Shown here one piece after another: positions 7,973 to 15,494 of a stretch of DNA of 33,189 bases. The notes under the pieces were generated by a model. The model made no database searches. It saw nothing but the letters and a program-made list of their open reading frames with translations, and was not told the origin of the DNA. The stretch is from an uncultured Eubacteriales bacterium. GTDB lineage: Bacteria > Bacillota > Clostridia > Oscillospirales > Oscillospiraceae. The translations under genes were made by a program, and so were the position numbers. The DNA is taken from the NCBI GenBank assembly GCA_900544295.1, contig UQUO01000022.1, forward strand, positions 1 through 33,189. The letters are read 5' to 3'. Numbering within the stretch: position 1 is the first letter of the stretch; the number at the start of each line of letters is the position of its first letter.

Positions 7973-9109
7973 ATGAAACTCACCGAAAACCAGGAAATGT
8001 ACCTCAATCTGTTCAACGAGTTTGTCCAGCAGGAGGTAGCCCCGCGCATAAAGGAACTCGACGAGGTCGATGAGTACCCCATTTGGATGCGCGACCGCAT
8101 GGCCGAGCTCGGCTTCACCCGCCTCGTCGCCCCCGAGGAGTACGGCGGCTTCGGCGAGAGCATGACCACCCTGCTCATGCTCATCATCGAGGCCTCCAAG
8201 TACAACAACAACCTTGCCTCCATCCTCAACTGCTCCAACAACGCCAACAAGCTGCTGAGCTTCGCCAACCAGGAGCAGATAGACCGCTTCCTCCCCATGA
8301 TAGTGGACGAGGGCAAGTTCATGGGCATGGCCTACACGGAGCCCTCCGGCGGCTCCGACTCCCGCGCCATCTCCACCACCGCCGTGCTCGACGGCGACGA
8401 GTGGGTCATAAACGGCACGAAGAGCTTCATCTCCTACCGCTGCGCCGTCGGCAGCTGGCAGGTCAGCGCCAAGACCGTTGACCCCGAGACCGGCAAGGAG
8501 GGCATCAGCGTCTTCCTCGTCGCGGCCGACGCGCCCGGCATCACCTACGGAGCGCACTACAAGAAGTTCGGCTGGTGCGGCTCGGACACCGGCGACATCT
8601 ACTTCAAGAACTGCCGCGTCCCCAAGTGGAGCCTCTGCGGCCAGCTCAACAAGGGTCTGCGCATCTCCCTCGGCACGCTGGACGGCGCGCGCCTCGTCAT
8701 CGCCGCCAGGGCCGTCGGCTACGCCAAGGGCGCCTACGAGAAGGCCCTCGACTACGCCACGCAGCGCATCGCCTTCGGCAAGCCCCTGAGCGACTTCCAG
8801 GTGCTCCAGCACTACATAGCCGACATGTACAGCAGCATCCAGGTCGGCGAGGGCTACCTCATGTACCTGGCCTCCCTGCTCGACAACGGCGAGTCCATAG
8901 CCAAGGGCGCCTCCATCGCCAAGCTCTTCTGCACCGAGGAGGCCCAGAAGATCTGCGAGAAGGCCATGCAGCTGTGCGGCGGCATGGGCCTGCTGAAGGA
9001 CTTCGGCCTGTCCCGCTACTACGAGGACGCCCGCGTGCTCACCATCGGCGAGGGCACCAGCGAGATCCAGAAGAACATCATCTTCAAGTCCATCATGGCC
9101 GACCGCTGA
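7973..9109 (+). CDS. Acyl-CoA dehydrogenase (probable enoyl-CoA reductase in vivo)
   Basis: This complete 378-residue acyl-CoA dehydrogenase has the YTEPSGGSDS substrate/FAD loop (near 123-132), DEWVINGTKSFIS, the RIAFGKPLSDFQVLQ signature, MQLCGGMGLLKDFG, and the C-terminal EGTSEIQKN. The glutamate of that motif, E360, sits where medium-chain enzymes keep the catalytic base, so the enzyme looks active. ETF partners are encoded in the same operon. In carnitine, caffeate and arylacrylate pathways, enzymes of this type run as 2-enoyl-CoA reductases; that direction is inferred here. The start ATG 7973 follows AGGAG. An intercistronic hairpin comes right after the stop. Confidence 0.93.
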   Translation: MKLTENQEMYLNLFNEFVQQEVAPRIKELDEVDEYPIWMRDRMAELGFTRLVAPEEYGGFGESMTTLLMLIIEASKYNNNLASILNCSNNANKLLSFANQEQIDRFLPMIVDEGKFMGMAYTEPSGGSDSRAISTTAVLDGDEWVINGTKSFISYRCAVGSWQVSAKTVDPETGKEGISVFLVAADAPGITYGAHYKKFGWCGSDTGDIYFKNCRVPKWSLCGQLNKGLRISLGTLDGARLVIAARAVGYAKGAYEKALDYATQRIAFGKPLSDFQVLQHYIADMYSSIQVGEGYLMYLASLLDNGESIAKGASIAKLFCTEEAQKICEKAMQLCGGMGLLKDFGLSRYYEDARVLTIGEGTSEIQKNIIFKSIMADR

Positions 9110-9117
9110 GCCGGCGA

Positions 9118-9182
9118 CGCCCTCTCCGCGCGGCGCCCCGCCCCGGAGAGGGCGGACAGCGCCCGTAATTGCCACGCAATTA
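9118..9182 (+). promoter_or_regulatory. Intercistronic hairpin and dyad before the first carrier gene
   Basis: A 10-bp perfect stem (CGCCCTCTCC 9118-9127 with GGAGAGGGCG 9145-9154) starts nine bases after the dehydrogenase stop. No T-run follows, so it is more likely an mRNA-stabilising or partial-attenuation hairpin than a terminator. A second dyad, TAATTG-N5-CAATTA, lies at 9166-9182. The 125-bp gap is the largest in the operon; I see no convincing second promoter in it. Confidence 0.55.
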
Positions 9183-9234
9183 ACGAGCCTGTCAAACACA
9201 TCGCATTTTCTTACGTCAGAAGGGAAGGGAAAAA

Positions 9235-10644
9235 ATGAAATTCACCAAAAAGCAGCTCATCTACCTCATAGTAGGCCTCATTCTCGGCATAGCCATAGCG
9301 CTCATCCCCGCCCCCTCCGGGCTCGAAGTCCAGGCCATGCGCGTTATCGGCATACTGGTCTGCGCGATAGTCTGGTGGGCCGGACAGGTCTTCCATGAGG
9401 CCGTCACCGCCATACTCATGTGCGTCGCCTTCGTCATCTTCGGCAAGGTGCCTATAGAAGTGTCCTTCTCCGCCTTTTCCGGCTCCACTTACTGGCTGCT
9501 CGTCGCCGCCTTCGGGCTCGGCGCGGCCATAAAGGCCTGCGGCCTGCTTGAGCGCATAGCCATCATCCTGCTCAAGCTCTTCCCGAAGAGCTACCGCGGC
9601 CAGGTCATCGGCCTGCTGGCCGTCACGACCATAACCTCCCCCTTCGTGCCCAGCAAGGCTGCCAAGTGCACCGTCCTCTCCCCCCTGACCCGCGGCATCA
9701 GCGAGGCCATGGGCTACAAGAACGAGGGCAAGGAGGCCACCGGCCTTTTCCTCGCCTATTACTCGGCCATCTGCTTCTCCCCCGCGATGTTCATCACCGC
9801 CTCCGTCACCACCGCCGCCCTTGTCGGCATGTACAGCGCGGAGATCCAGGCGGAGTACACCATGGTGAAGTGGGCGCTCTGCTCGCTGCCCTTCATCGTG
9901 CCCTTCTTCATCGGCAACTACCTTTACATCAGCAGCAGGTATAAGCCCGCCTCCGGCCAGAAGCTGGACGTCTCCTTCCTGGAGGAGCGCCAGAAGGCTC
10001 TCGGCCCCTGGAAGCGCGAGGAGAAGATCATGGGCGTCATCATGATACTCACGGTGCTCTCCTGGGTGCTCAAGAGCGTGACCAACATCCCCGAGTACGC
10101 CACCGCCCTCATCGCCCTTTGCGCCACCCTCATCTTCGGCATTCTGCCCGTCAAGCAGTGGCGCAACAACGTGGCCTGGGAATCCCTCATCTTCATCGCC
10201 TGCTCCGTGGGTCTCGGCACCGTGCTGCCCCACGTGAACATCACCACCTGGCTCAGCGAGGCCGTCGGCCCCTATACCGTGGGCTTCTTCTCCAACCCCT
10301 TCCTGCTCATCGCCGGCCTGGCCGTCCTCACCCTGCTCGTCCGCTTCCTCATCCTCTCCGAGATAGGCTACCTTTCCGTCTTCACGGCCCTGCTCATCCC
10401 CCTCGGCATCTCGGCCGGCATCAACCCCTGGATCATCGGCTTCATCCTCAACGCCTTTGTCATCGGCTGGTTCCTGCCCTACCAGAGCTCCGTGTATCTG
10501 ACCGCCATCTACGCCGCCGGCGAGGGCTGGGTAACCATCAAGGACACCACGAAGTACTGCTACGTCTATTGCATCATCGGCCTGGTCTGCATGTACATCG
10601 CCTATTTCCTCTGGAACCTCATGGGAATCTGGAGCATTGCCTGA
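9235..10644 (+). CDS. Divergent SLC13/DASS-type organic anion transporter
   Basis: This 469-residue polytopic membrane protein has the length and hydrophobic pattern of the divalent anion:Na+ symporter/exchanger family (2-oxoglutarate/malate translocator, CitT). The N-terminus FTKKQLIYLIVGLILG leads into the first helix. The hairpin motifs that read SNT in Na+-coupled members read PSKAAKC (residues 139-145) and LSEIGYLS here, so both signature triplets are lost and a Lys and a Glu stand in their place. This favours altered coupling, for example anion exchange (inference). It sits between the dehydrogenase and the ligase, so it likely moves the pathway's substrate or product. Start ATG 9235 follows GGGAAGGG. 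Confidence 0.8.
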   Translation: MKFTKKQLIYLIVGLILGIAIALIPAPSGLEVQAMRVIGILVCAIVWWAGQVFHEAVTAILMCVAFVIFGKVPIEVSFSAFSGSTYWLLVAAFGLGAAIKACGLLERIAIILLKLFPKSYRGQVIGLLAVTTITSPFVPSKAAKCTVLSPLTRGISEAMGYKNEGKEATGLFLAYYSAICFSPAMFITASVTTAALVGMYSAEIQAEYTMVKWALCSLPFIVPFFIGNYLYISSRYKPASGQKLDVSFLEERQKALGPWKREEKIMGVIMILTVLSWVLKSVTNIPEYATALIALCATLIFGILPVKQWRNNVAWESLIFIACSVGLGTVLPHVNITTWLSEAVGPYTVGFFSNPFLLIAGLAVLTLLVRFLILSEIGYLSVFTALLIPLGISAGINPWIIGFILNAFVIGWFLPYQSSVYLTAIYAAGEGWVTIKDTTKYCYVYCIIGLVCMYIAYFLWNLMGIWSIA

Positions 10645-10679
10645 CCGCCGCAGTTTGAATTGTTTTTCGGAGGCTGTAA

Positions 10680-12248
10680 ATGGTTAATTTCGGCTATTTT
10701 TTGCTTAGGAACGCCGACTGCTTTCCTGACCGGACCGCTGTCGTGTGCGAGGATCGCGAGCTTACATACTCCCAGCTGAACGCCGAATGCAACCGGCTTG
10801 CCAACGCCTTGAAGCTCAAAGGGCTCAGGCGCGGAGACAGACTGGCGCTGCTCATGAAGAGCAGCACGGAATGGCTGGTAGTCTGGTATGCATGCCAGAA
10901 GCTGGGCGTAGCCGTCCTGCCTCTGCACGCGCGCCTGATGGCCGGCGAGCTTGTCAGGACCATAGACACGGCCGGCTGCGGCTGCCTGGTTTTCGGCTCC
11001 GAATTCGCCGGGCAGGCTGAGAGCATACTGCAAAGCTGCCGCGGTCTCAGGCTCTCCATATGCTGTCTCAGGCAGGGCGACCCCAGGCCGGACTGCGCCG
11101 ATGCCCTCTTTGAGGAGCTGGTCTCCGAAGCGGACCCGGGCGAGGCTCAGGAGGAGCTTCGCCCGGAGGATGAGAGCGTCATCCTCTTCACCAGCGGCAC
11201 TACCGGAGTCTCGAAGGGCGTCCTCAGAACACAGCAGATGGTCCGTGACCACGCCCTGGTCCTCGCGATAGCCAACGAGCCCTCGGAAACGCCGGAGGCC
11301 ATACTCACGCCCGCGCCGCTCTACCACACCGCCGGGCTCTTCTGCATCCTGAAATCCGCGGCCCTGGCCGCCACGCTGATACTCGTGAGCTCCTTCGACC
11401 CGGAAAAGATCTGCCGTCAGATCGAGTCCCGAAAGGCCACCGAGGTCCTAATGCTGCCGCCCATCTCCTATCAGAGGCTGTACCAGTCCGAGGCGGCGCG
11501 CAGATACGACCTGTCCAGCGTCAGGCTCGCCCTGGTCACAGCGGGCAAGTGTACAAAGGCCTGTATCGACGACATCTTCGAGATGTTCCCCAACTGCAAG
11601 CTGAGGCCCTCCTGGGGTTCAACTGAGGTATGCAGCGCCACAGGCTGCAACCTTTCCCGTCAGCAGCTCCGGGAGCGGCCCGAGCTCATGAGCACGGTGG
11701 GCAGGCTGAACGCACTTGTCGAAGTCCGCATCGTGGACGAGACGGGCGCGCAGGTCCCCGTCGGCGTGCCGGGCGAAGCCCTGGTGCGTTCCCCGCTGGT
11801 GTTCAAGGGCTATCTCGGCCGCGAGGACGAGCAGGACGACATTTTCGTGGACGGCTGGTTCAGGACCGAGGACATTATGCGCGTTGACGCGGACGGGTAC
11901 TATTACCTGGTGGACAGAAAAAGGGACATAGTGAAGACCGGCGGCGAAAACGTGTATGCGCAGGAGATAGAGCGGGTGCTGCAAAGCCACCCCGCCGTCA
12001 TGGACAGCGCCGTCGTAGGAGTTCCGGACCCCAGGTTCGGGGAGGCGATAGCCGCCGCGATAGTGCTCAACCCCGGCGCTGAACTGAGCGCGGACGAGCT
12101 GCTGGACTTCTGCGCGGACAACCTCGCCTCATACAAGAAGCCCCGCTACTGGGCGCTGCTGGACAGCCTGCCCGAAAACAGCGTGGGCAAGGTACAGAAA
12201 AACGTTCTCAGGGAGAACGCCGCAAAGATATTTACAAGGATCGCCTGA
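10680..12248 (+). CDS. AMP-forming acyl-CoA ligase (CaiC-like)
   Basis: This 522-residue ANL-family ligase forms an acyl-CoA from acid, ATP and CoA. The phosphate loop LFTSGTTGVSKG is at residues 169-180; RPSWGSTEVCS provides the aromatic/ATP-site motif; GWFRTEDIMRVDADGYYYLV and DRKRDIVKTGGENVYAQEIE form the hinge and C-terminal domain. The adenylation lysine is K504 in NSVGKVQK. All core motifs are intact. In caffeate- or carnitine-type systems the ligase primes the cycle and the CoA-transferase then keeps it running, which fits the gene set here (inference). Start ATG 10680 with CGGAGG just upstream. Confidence 0.92.
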   Translation: MVNFGYFLLRNADCFPDRTAVVCEDRELTYSQLNAECNRLANALKLKGLRRGDRLALLMKSSTEWLVVWYACQKLGVAVLPLHARLMAGELVRTIDTAGCGCLVFGSEFAGQAESILQSCRGLRLSICCLRQGDPRPDCADALFEELVSEADPGEAQEELRPEDESVILFTSGTTGVSKGVLRTQQMVRDHALVLAIANEPSETPEAILTPAPLYHTAGLFCILKSAALAATLILVSSFDPEKICRQIESRKATEVLMLPPISYQRLYQSEAARRYDLSSVRLALVTAGKCTKACIDDIFEMFPNCKLRPSWGSTEVCSATGCNLSRQQLRERPELMSTVGRLNALVEVRIVDETGAQVPVGVPGEALVRSPLVFKGYLGREDEQDDIFVDGWFRTEDIMRVDADGYYYLVDRKRDIVKTGGENVYAQEIERVLQSHPAVMDSAVVGVPDPRFGEAIAAAIVLNPGAELSADELLDFCADNLASYKKPRYWALLDSLPENSVGKVQKNVLRENAAKIFTRIA

Positions 12249-12249
12249 C

Positions 12250-12289
12250 GTGCCGGTGGAGGCGGGCGGAGCCCGCCTCCTGTGCCGGT
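12250..12289 (+). repeat. 24-base hairpin flanked by 8-bp direct repeats
   Basis: A perfect 10-bp stem with a 3-base loop (12258-12280) sits between two identical GTGCCGGT copies (12250-12257 and 12282-12289). There is no T-run. It separates the ligase gene from the second carrier gene and may act as an mRNA processing or stability element. The flanking repeats make it look like a small insertion. Confidence 0.6.
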
Positions 12290-12328
12290 CCGGTTCCCCG
12301 GCGCCCAGGTAACGCGCGGAGGTGTTTA

Positions 12329-13597
12329 GTGATAAAACCTATTCTGGCGTCAGTTATTTTTGTAGTTATCCTCATATCCTTCGTCATGCAGAGGCGTCCC
12401 GCCGGCCTGACGGCCGTCGTCGGCTCCCTGCTCATGATGATCTTCGGCATCATAGAGCCTTCGGACGTCGTGGCGCCCTTCGGCTCCGACACGGTCATAA
12501 TGGTCGCCTCCGTGCTCATACTGGGCAGCGCAGTGTTCGAGACCGGCGCGGCCGAAATAATCGGCAGCGCCATAGTCAGGAGGATGGGCCGGAACGAGAA
12601 GCTGCTCATAATGGTGCTCGTGCTGACGGTCTCCATTCTGTCCTCCTTCCTCAGCAACAGCGCGGTGGTGGCGATATTCCTGCCGCTGCTGGCCTCACTG
12701 GCCCGCTCTTCGGGCGGGGCGATAACGAAGAAGAACACCTACATGGCCGTGGGCATTGCCTCGGTCGTGGGCGGCAACTGCACGCTCGCAGGCTCCACGC
12801 CCCAGCTGACGGCCCAGGCCATACTCCAGACCACGGACTCGGTGAGGGAGCTCACCTTCTGGGAGCTGGGCAAGGTGGGCTTCCCGCTCGTCATAGTGCT
12901 GGCCCTCTACTATCTGTTCATAGGCATACGCCTGCAGAAAAAGGTTTTCGACTTCCCCGAAGTCGAGGACCCCGCCCCCTCCGGGGACGGCGGACAGGTC
13001 CGCAGCAAGGCCAAGTGTATCACGGTCTGCCTCATCATGCTCGGCTGCGTGGCCGGCTTCACGGCGGGCGTGTTTTCCTTCGGCACGGTCGGGGCCATTG
13101 CGGCCGCCCTGTGCATACTGACCGGCTGCATCTCCTTTGACAAGGCCTTCAAGTCCCTGGACTGGAACACCATCTGCGTCCTCGGCGGGGCCATGGGCAT
13201 ATCCACCGCCCTGAACAAGAGCGGCGTTGTCCAGGCGGTCGCAGACATGATAATATCCGCCTTCGGCAGCGGGGCGAACCCCGTGACCATATGCCTTGTT
13301 CTCCTTGTGACCTCCGCGGCCCTCGGGAACATAATGAGCCACACCGCAACTGCGGCCGTGCTGACCCCCCTGGCCATTTCGCTGGGCACCGGGCTCGGCG
13401 TGGACCCCATCCCATATGTCGTCACGGTCGTGATCGGCTGCAACCTGGCCTTTGCCACGCCCGTGGCCACCCCTCCCCTCACCATGACCATGGTCGGCGG
13501 ATACAGGTTCACGGACTACACCAAGGTCGGCGGCCTCTACAACCTCCTGTCGCTCATAGCCGCCGCGCTGCTCATCCCCCTGGCATACGGGCTGTGA
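12329..13597 (+). CDS. SLC13/ion-transporter-superfamily anion permease
   Basis: This 422-residue membrane protein with about 10-12 hydrophobic segments is of the SLC13/ArsB-like ion transporter superfamily. Unlike the first carrier it keeps recognisable hairpin motifs: FLSNSAVVAIFLPL (SN at residues 109-110) in the first half and IMSHTATAAVLTPL (337-339) in the second, showing the inverted-repeat architecture. GSTPQL at 155-160 is the usual substrate-loop region. It starts with GTG at 12329, six bases after GGAGG. Placed between the ligase and the second ETF pair, it should carry a carboxylate of the same pathway; import versus export cannot be told. Confidence 0.85.
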   Translation: MIKPILASVIFVVILISFVMQRRPAGLTAVVGSLLMMIFGIIEPSDVVAPFGSDTVIMVASVLILGSAVFETGAAEIIGSAIVRRMGRNEKLLIMVLVLTVSILSSFLSNSAVVAIFLPLLASLARSSGGAITKKNTYMAVGIASVVGGNCTLAGSTPQLTAQAILQTTDSVRELTFWELGKVGFPLVIVLALYYLFIGIRLQKKVFDFPEVEDPAPSGDGGQVRSKAKCITVCLIMLGCVAGFTAGVFSFGTVGAIAAALCILTGCISFDKAFKSLDWNTICVLGGAMGISTALNKSGVVQAVADMIISAFGSGANPVTICLVLLVTSAALGNIMSHTATAAVLTPLAISLGTGLGVDPIPYVVTVVIGCNLAFATPVATPPLTMTMVGGYRFTDYTKVGGLYNLLSLIAAALLIPLAYGL

Positions 13598-13641
13598 GCC
13601 GCGGCACAACTGCAATTTTCTTATTAGGAGAGAGAATAAGA

Positions 13642-14430
13642 ATGCTCAAAATACTAGTTTGCGTAAAACAGGTCCCGGACGTGGACCAGATGAGGATGGA
13701 CCCCGAGACGGGCAACCTCATCCGGGCCGGCGTACCCGCCATTCTGAACCCCCTGGACGGCAACGCCCTCGCCGCCGCCCTGTCCGTCAAGGAGCAGTAC
13801 GGCGCCGAGCTGAGCCTCATCACCATGGGGCCTCCCGCGGCAGAGGCCGCCCTGCGCGAGTGCCTGGCCGCAGGCGCCGACAGGGCCATCCTGGTCACTG
13901 ACCGCGCCTTTGGAAACGCAGACACCCTCGCCACCAGTTATTCCATAGTCTCCGCGGCGAAGTCCATCGACAGCTTTGACCTCATCTTCTGCGGCAAGGA
14001 GACCCTCGACGGGGCCACTGGCCAGATGGGCGCCCAGCTGGCCGAGCGTTTCGGCGCCGCCCAGGTGACGAGCGCCAGCCTGATAAAGTCCGTGGACGAG
14101 GCCGCGGGCAAGCTCGTCGTCGAGCGCGAGCTTGAGACCGGGGTGGAAACGCTTGAGGTGAGCATGCCCTGCCTGTTCACCATGGAAAAGACGCACTATC
14201 CCGCGCGCATCCCCAGCCTCAAGGGCAAACTCGCCGCCAAAAAGGCGAAGATCACCGTCCTCACCGCCGACGACATCCCGGGCCTCGACCGCGGCCGCAT
14301 AGGCGACCCCGGCTCCCCCACTAAGGTGCCGCGCATGTTCCCGCCCGTGCTGCCCGAGCCGGGCCTCATCATAGACGAGGGTTCGGTGGAAGGCAGCGTG
14401 GCCAAGCTCTTCGAGCTGGCCGGGATTTGA
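13642..14430 (+). CDS. etfB: Electron transfer flavoprotein beta subunit (classical)
   Basis: This 262-residue ETF beta subunit belongs to the clostridial EtfB group rather than FixA. It has KILVCVKQVPDVDQMRMD at the start, then ILNPLDGNALAAAL, and KETLDGATGQMGAQLAE, the adenine-nucleotide-binding motif that the upstream FixA lacks in this form. GDPGSPTKVPRMF occurs near the C-terminus. The ATG at 13642 is set by the AGGAGAG ribosome binding site about 10 bases upstream. It forms a pair with the following etfA, and the presence of two ETF pairs in one operon is unusual. Likely partner: the acyl-CoA dehydrogenase of this operon. Confidence 0.93.
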   Translation: MLKILVCVKQVPDVDQMRMDPETGNLIRAGVPAILNPLDGNALAAALSVKEQYGAELSLITMGPPAAEAALRECLAAGADRAILVTDRAFGNADTLATSYSIVSAAKSIDSFDLIFCGKETLDGATGQMGAQLAERFGAAQVTSASLIKSVDEAAGKLVVERELETGVETLEVSMPCLFTMEKTHYPARIPSLKGKLAAKKAKITVLTADDIPGLDRGRIGDPGSPTKVPRMFPPVLPEPGLIIDEGSVEGSVAKLFELAGI

Positions 14431-14443
14431 GGAGGTGCCCGGA

Positions 14444-15439
14444 ATGGATAAGAAAAACTACAAGGACATGTGGGTCTACATAGAGCACAGCGGGGGCGAA
14501 GTCCACCCCGTGTCGCTGGAGCTCTGCTGCGAGCTGCGCAAGCTCTGCGACCTCTCGGGCGACAGGCTGGTGGCCGTGGCCGCCGGCTCTCTGCCCGAGT
14601 CCGAGCTCGACAAGATAAAGGACTGCGGCATCGACGGACTGATACAGGTCTCCGGTACCGGCTACGAGAGGTACAACACCGAGGCCTACGCCAATCTTTT
14701 CACCGTCCTGTGCGAAAAATACAGGCCCTCTGCCGTATTCGTCGGCGGCACGACGAACGGCAGGGACTTCGCCCCTCGCTTTGCCGCGAGGCTGGAGACC
14801 GGCTGCACCTCCGACGCCACGGAGATAATATATAACCCGGAGACGGGCGATATCGAATTCGTCGAGCCTGCGGCGGGCGGCAAGATAATGGCCGTCATCA
14901 CCATACCCGTGCTCCGTCCGCAGGTGGGCACCATCCGCCCCGGCACCTTCAAGCACGAGCCCGCAGGCCGCAGGGAGAACATAGAGCTCATCGAGGAGGA
15001 GATCTCCTTCCCGGAGGAGGAGATACGCACCCGGCTCCTGGGCTTCGTCTCGGACGCCTTCGAGCCCGAGCTGGACATAGCCGGCTGCGAGACCATCGTG
15101 TGCGTGGGCGCCGGGCTCAAAAACGAAAGCCTGCCCAAGTACCGGGAGCTGGCCGCGCTGCTCGGCGGAAAGCTGGCCTGCACGAGGCCGCTGGTGGACC
15201 GCGAGCTGCTGCCCTACAAGCTCCAGGTCGGCCAGTCCGGCGTGATGATAAAGCCCAGGCTCTACATCGGCTTCGGCATCTCCGGCGCGGTGAACCACGT
15301 GACCGGAGTGGACGCCGAGACCTTCATCGCCGTGAATTCCGACCCCAACGCCGCCATATTCAACTACTGCGACTACGGCATAGTGGCCGACATGGACGAA
15401 GTGTGCGACGCGATGATCGCCCGGCTCAAAGCCAGATAA
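14444..15439 (+). CDS. etfA: Electron transfer flavoprotein alpha subunit (classical)
   Basis: This 331-residue ETF alpha subunit is the partner of etfB. The N-terminal domain starts KDMWVYIEHSGGEVHPVS, as in clostridial EtfA. The C-terminal FAD domain has ACTRPLVDRELLPYKLQVGQ, then GVMIKPRLYIGFGISGAVNH and YCDYGIVADMDEVCDA, with the expected FAD-site residues. Start ATG 14444 is preferred over the GTG at 14435 because GAGGAGG directly after the etfB stop is well spaced to it. Last gene of the operon: a strong terminator follows 11 bases after the stop. Confidence 0.93.
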   Translation: MDKKNYKDMWVYIEHSGGEVHPVSLELCCELRKLCDLSGDRLVAVAAGSLPESELDKIKDCGIDGLIQVSGTGYERYNTEAYANLFTVLCEKYRPSAVFVGGTTNGRDFAPRFAARLETGCTSDATEIIYNPETGDIEFVEPAAGGKIMAVITIPVLRPQVGTIRPGTFKHEPAGRRENIELIEEEISFPEEEIRTRLLGFVSDAFEPELDIAGCETIVCVGAGLKNESLPKYRELAALLGGKLACTRPLVDRELLPYKLQVGQSGVMIKPRLYIGFGISGAVNHVTGVDAETFIAVNSDPNAAIFNYCDYGIVADMDEVCDAMIARLKAR

Positions 15440-15450
15440 CAGGAAAAGAA

Positions 15451-15484
15451 AAAGCCTTCCGCTTTGCAGCGGAAGGCTTTTTTG
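15451..15484. terminator. Bidirectional terminator between etfA and tsf
   Basis: A 12-bp perfect stem (15451-15462 with 15469-15480) has a 6-base loop. T-runs lie on the plus side (to 15483) and, read on the other strand, on the minus side. It ends both the fix/CoA operon and the rpsB-tsf transcript. Confidence 0.92.
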
Positions 15485-15494
15485 CCGTGTTTAT

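Noticed and set aside
9110..9234. Second sigma-54 or sigma-A promoter before the first carrier gene
   Set aside because: No GG-N10-GC pair or convincing -35/-10 with correct spacing was found; the hairpin and dyad are reported instead.
3025..15439. True carnitine pathway (caiTABCDE)
   Set aside because: No BCCT transporter or CaiD hydratase is present and the carriers are SLC13-type; only the enzyme families are shared.
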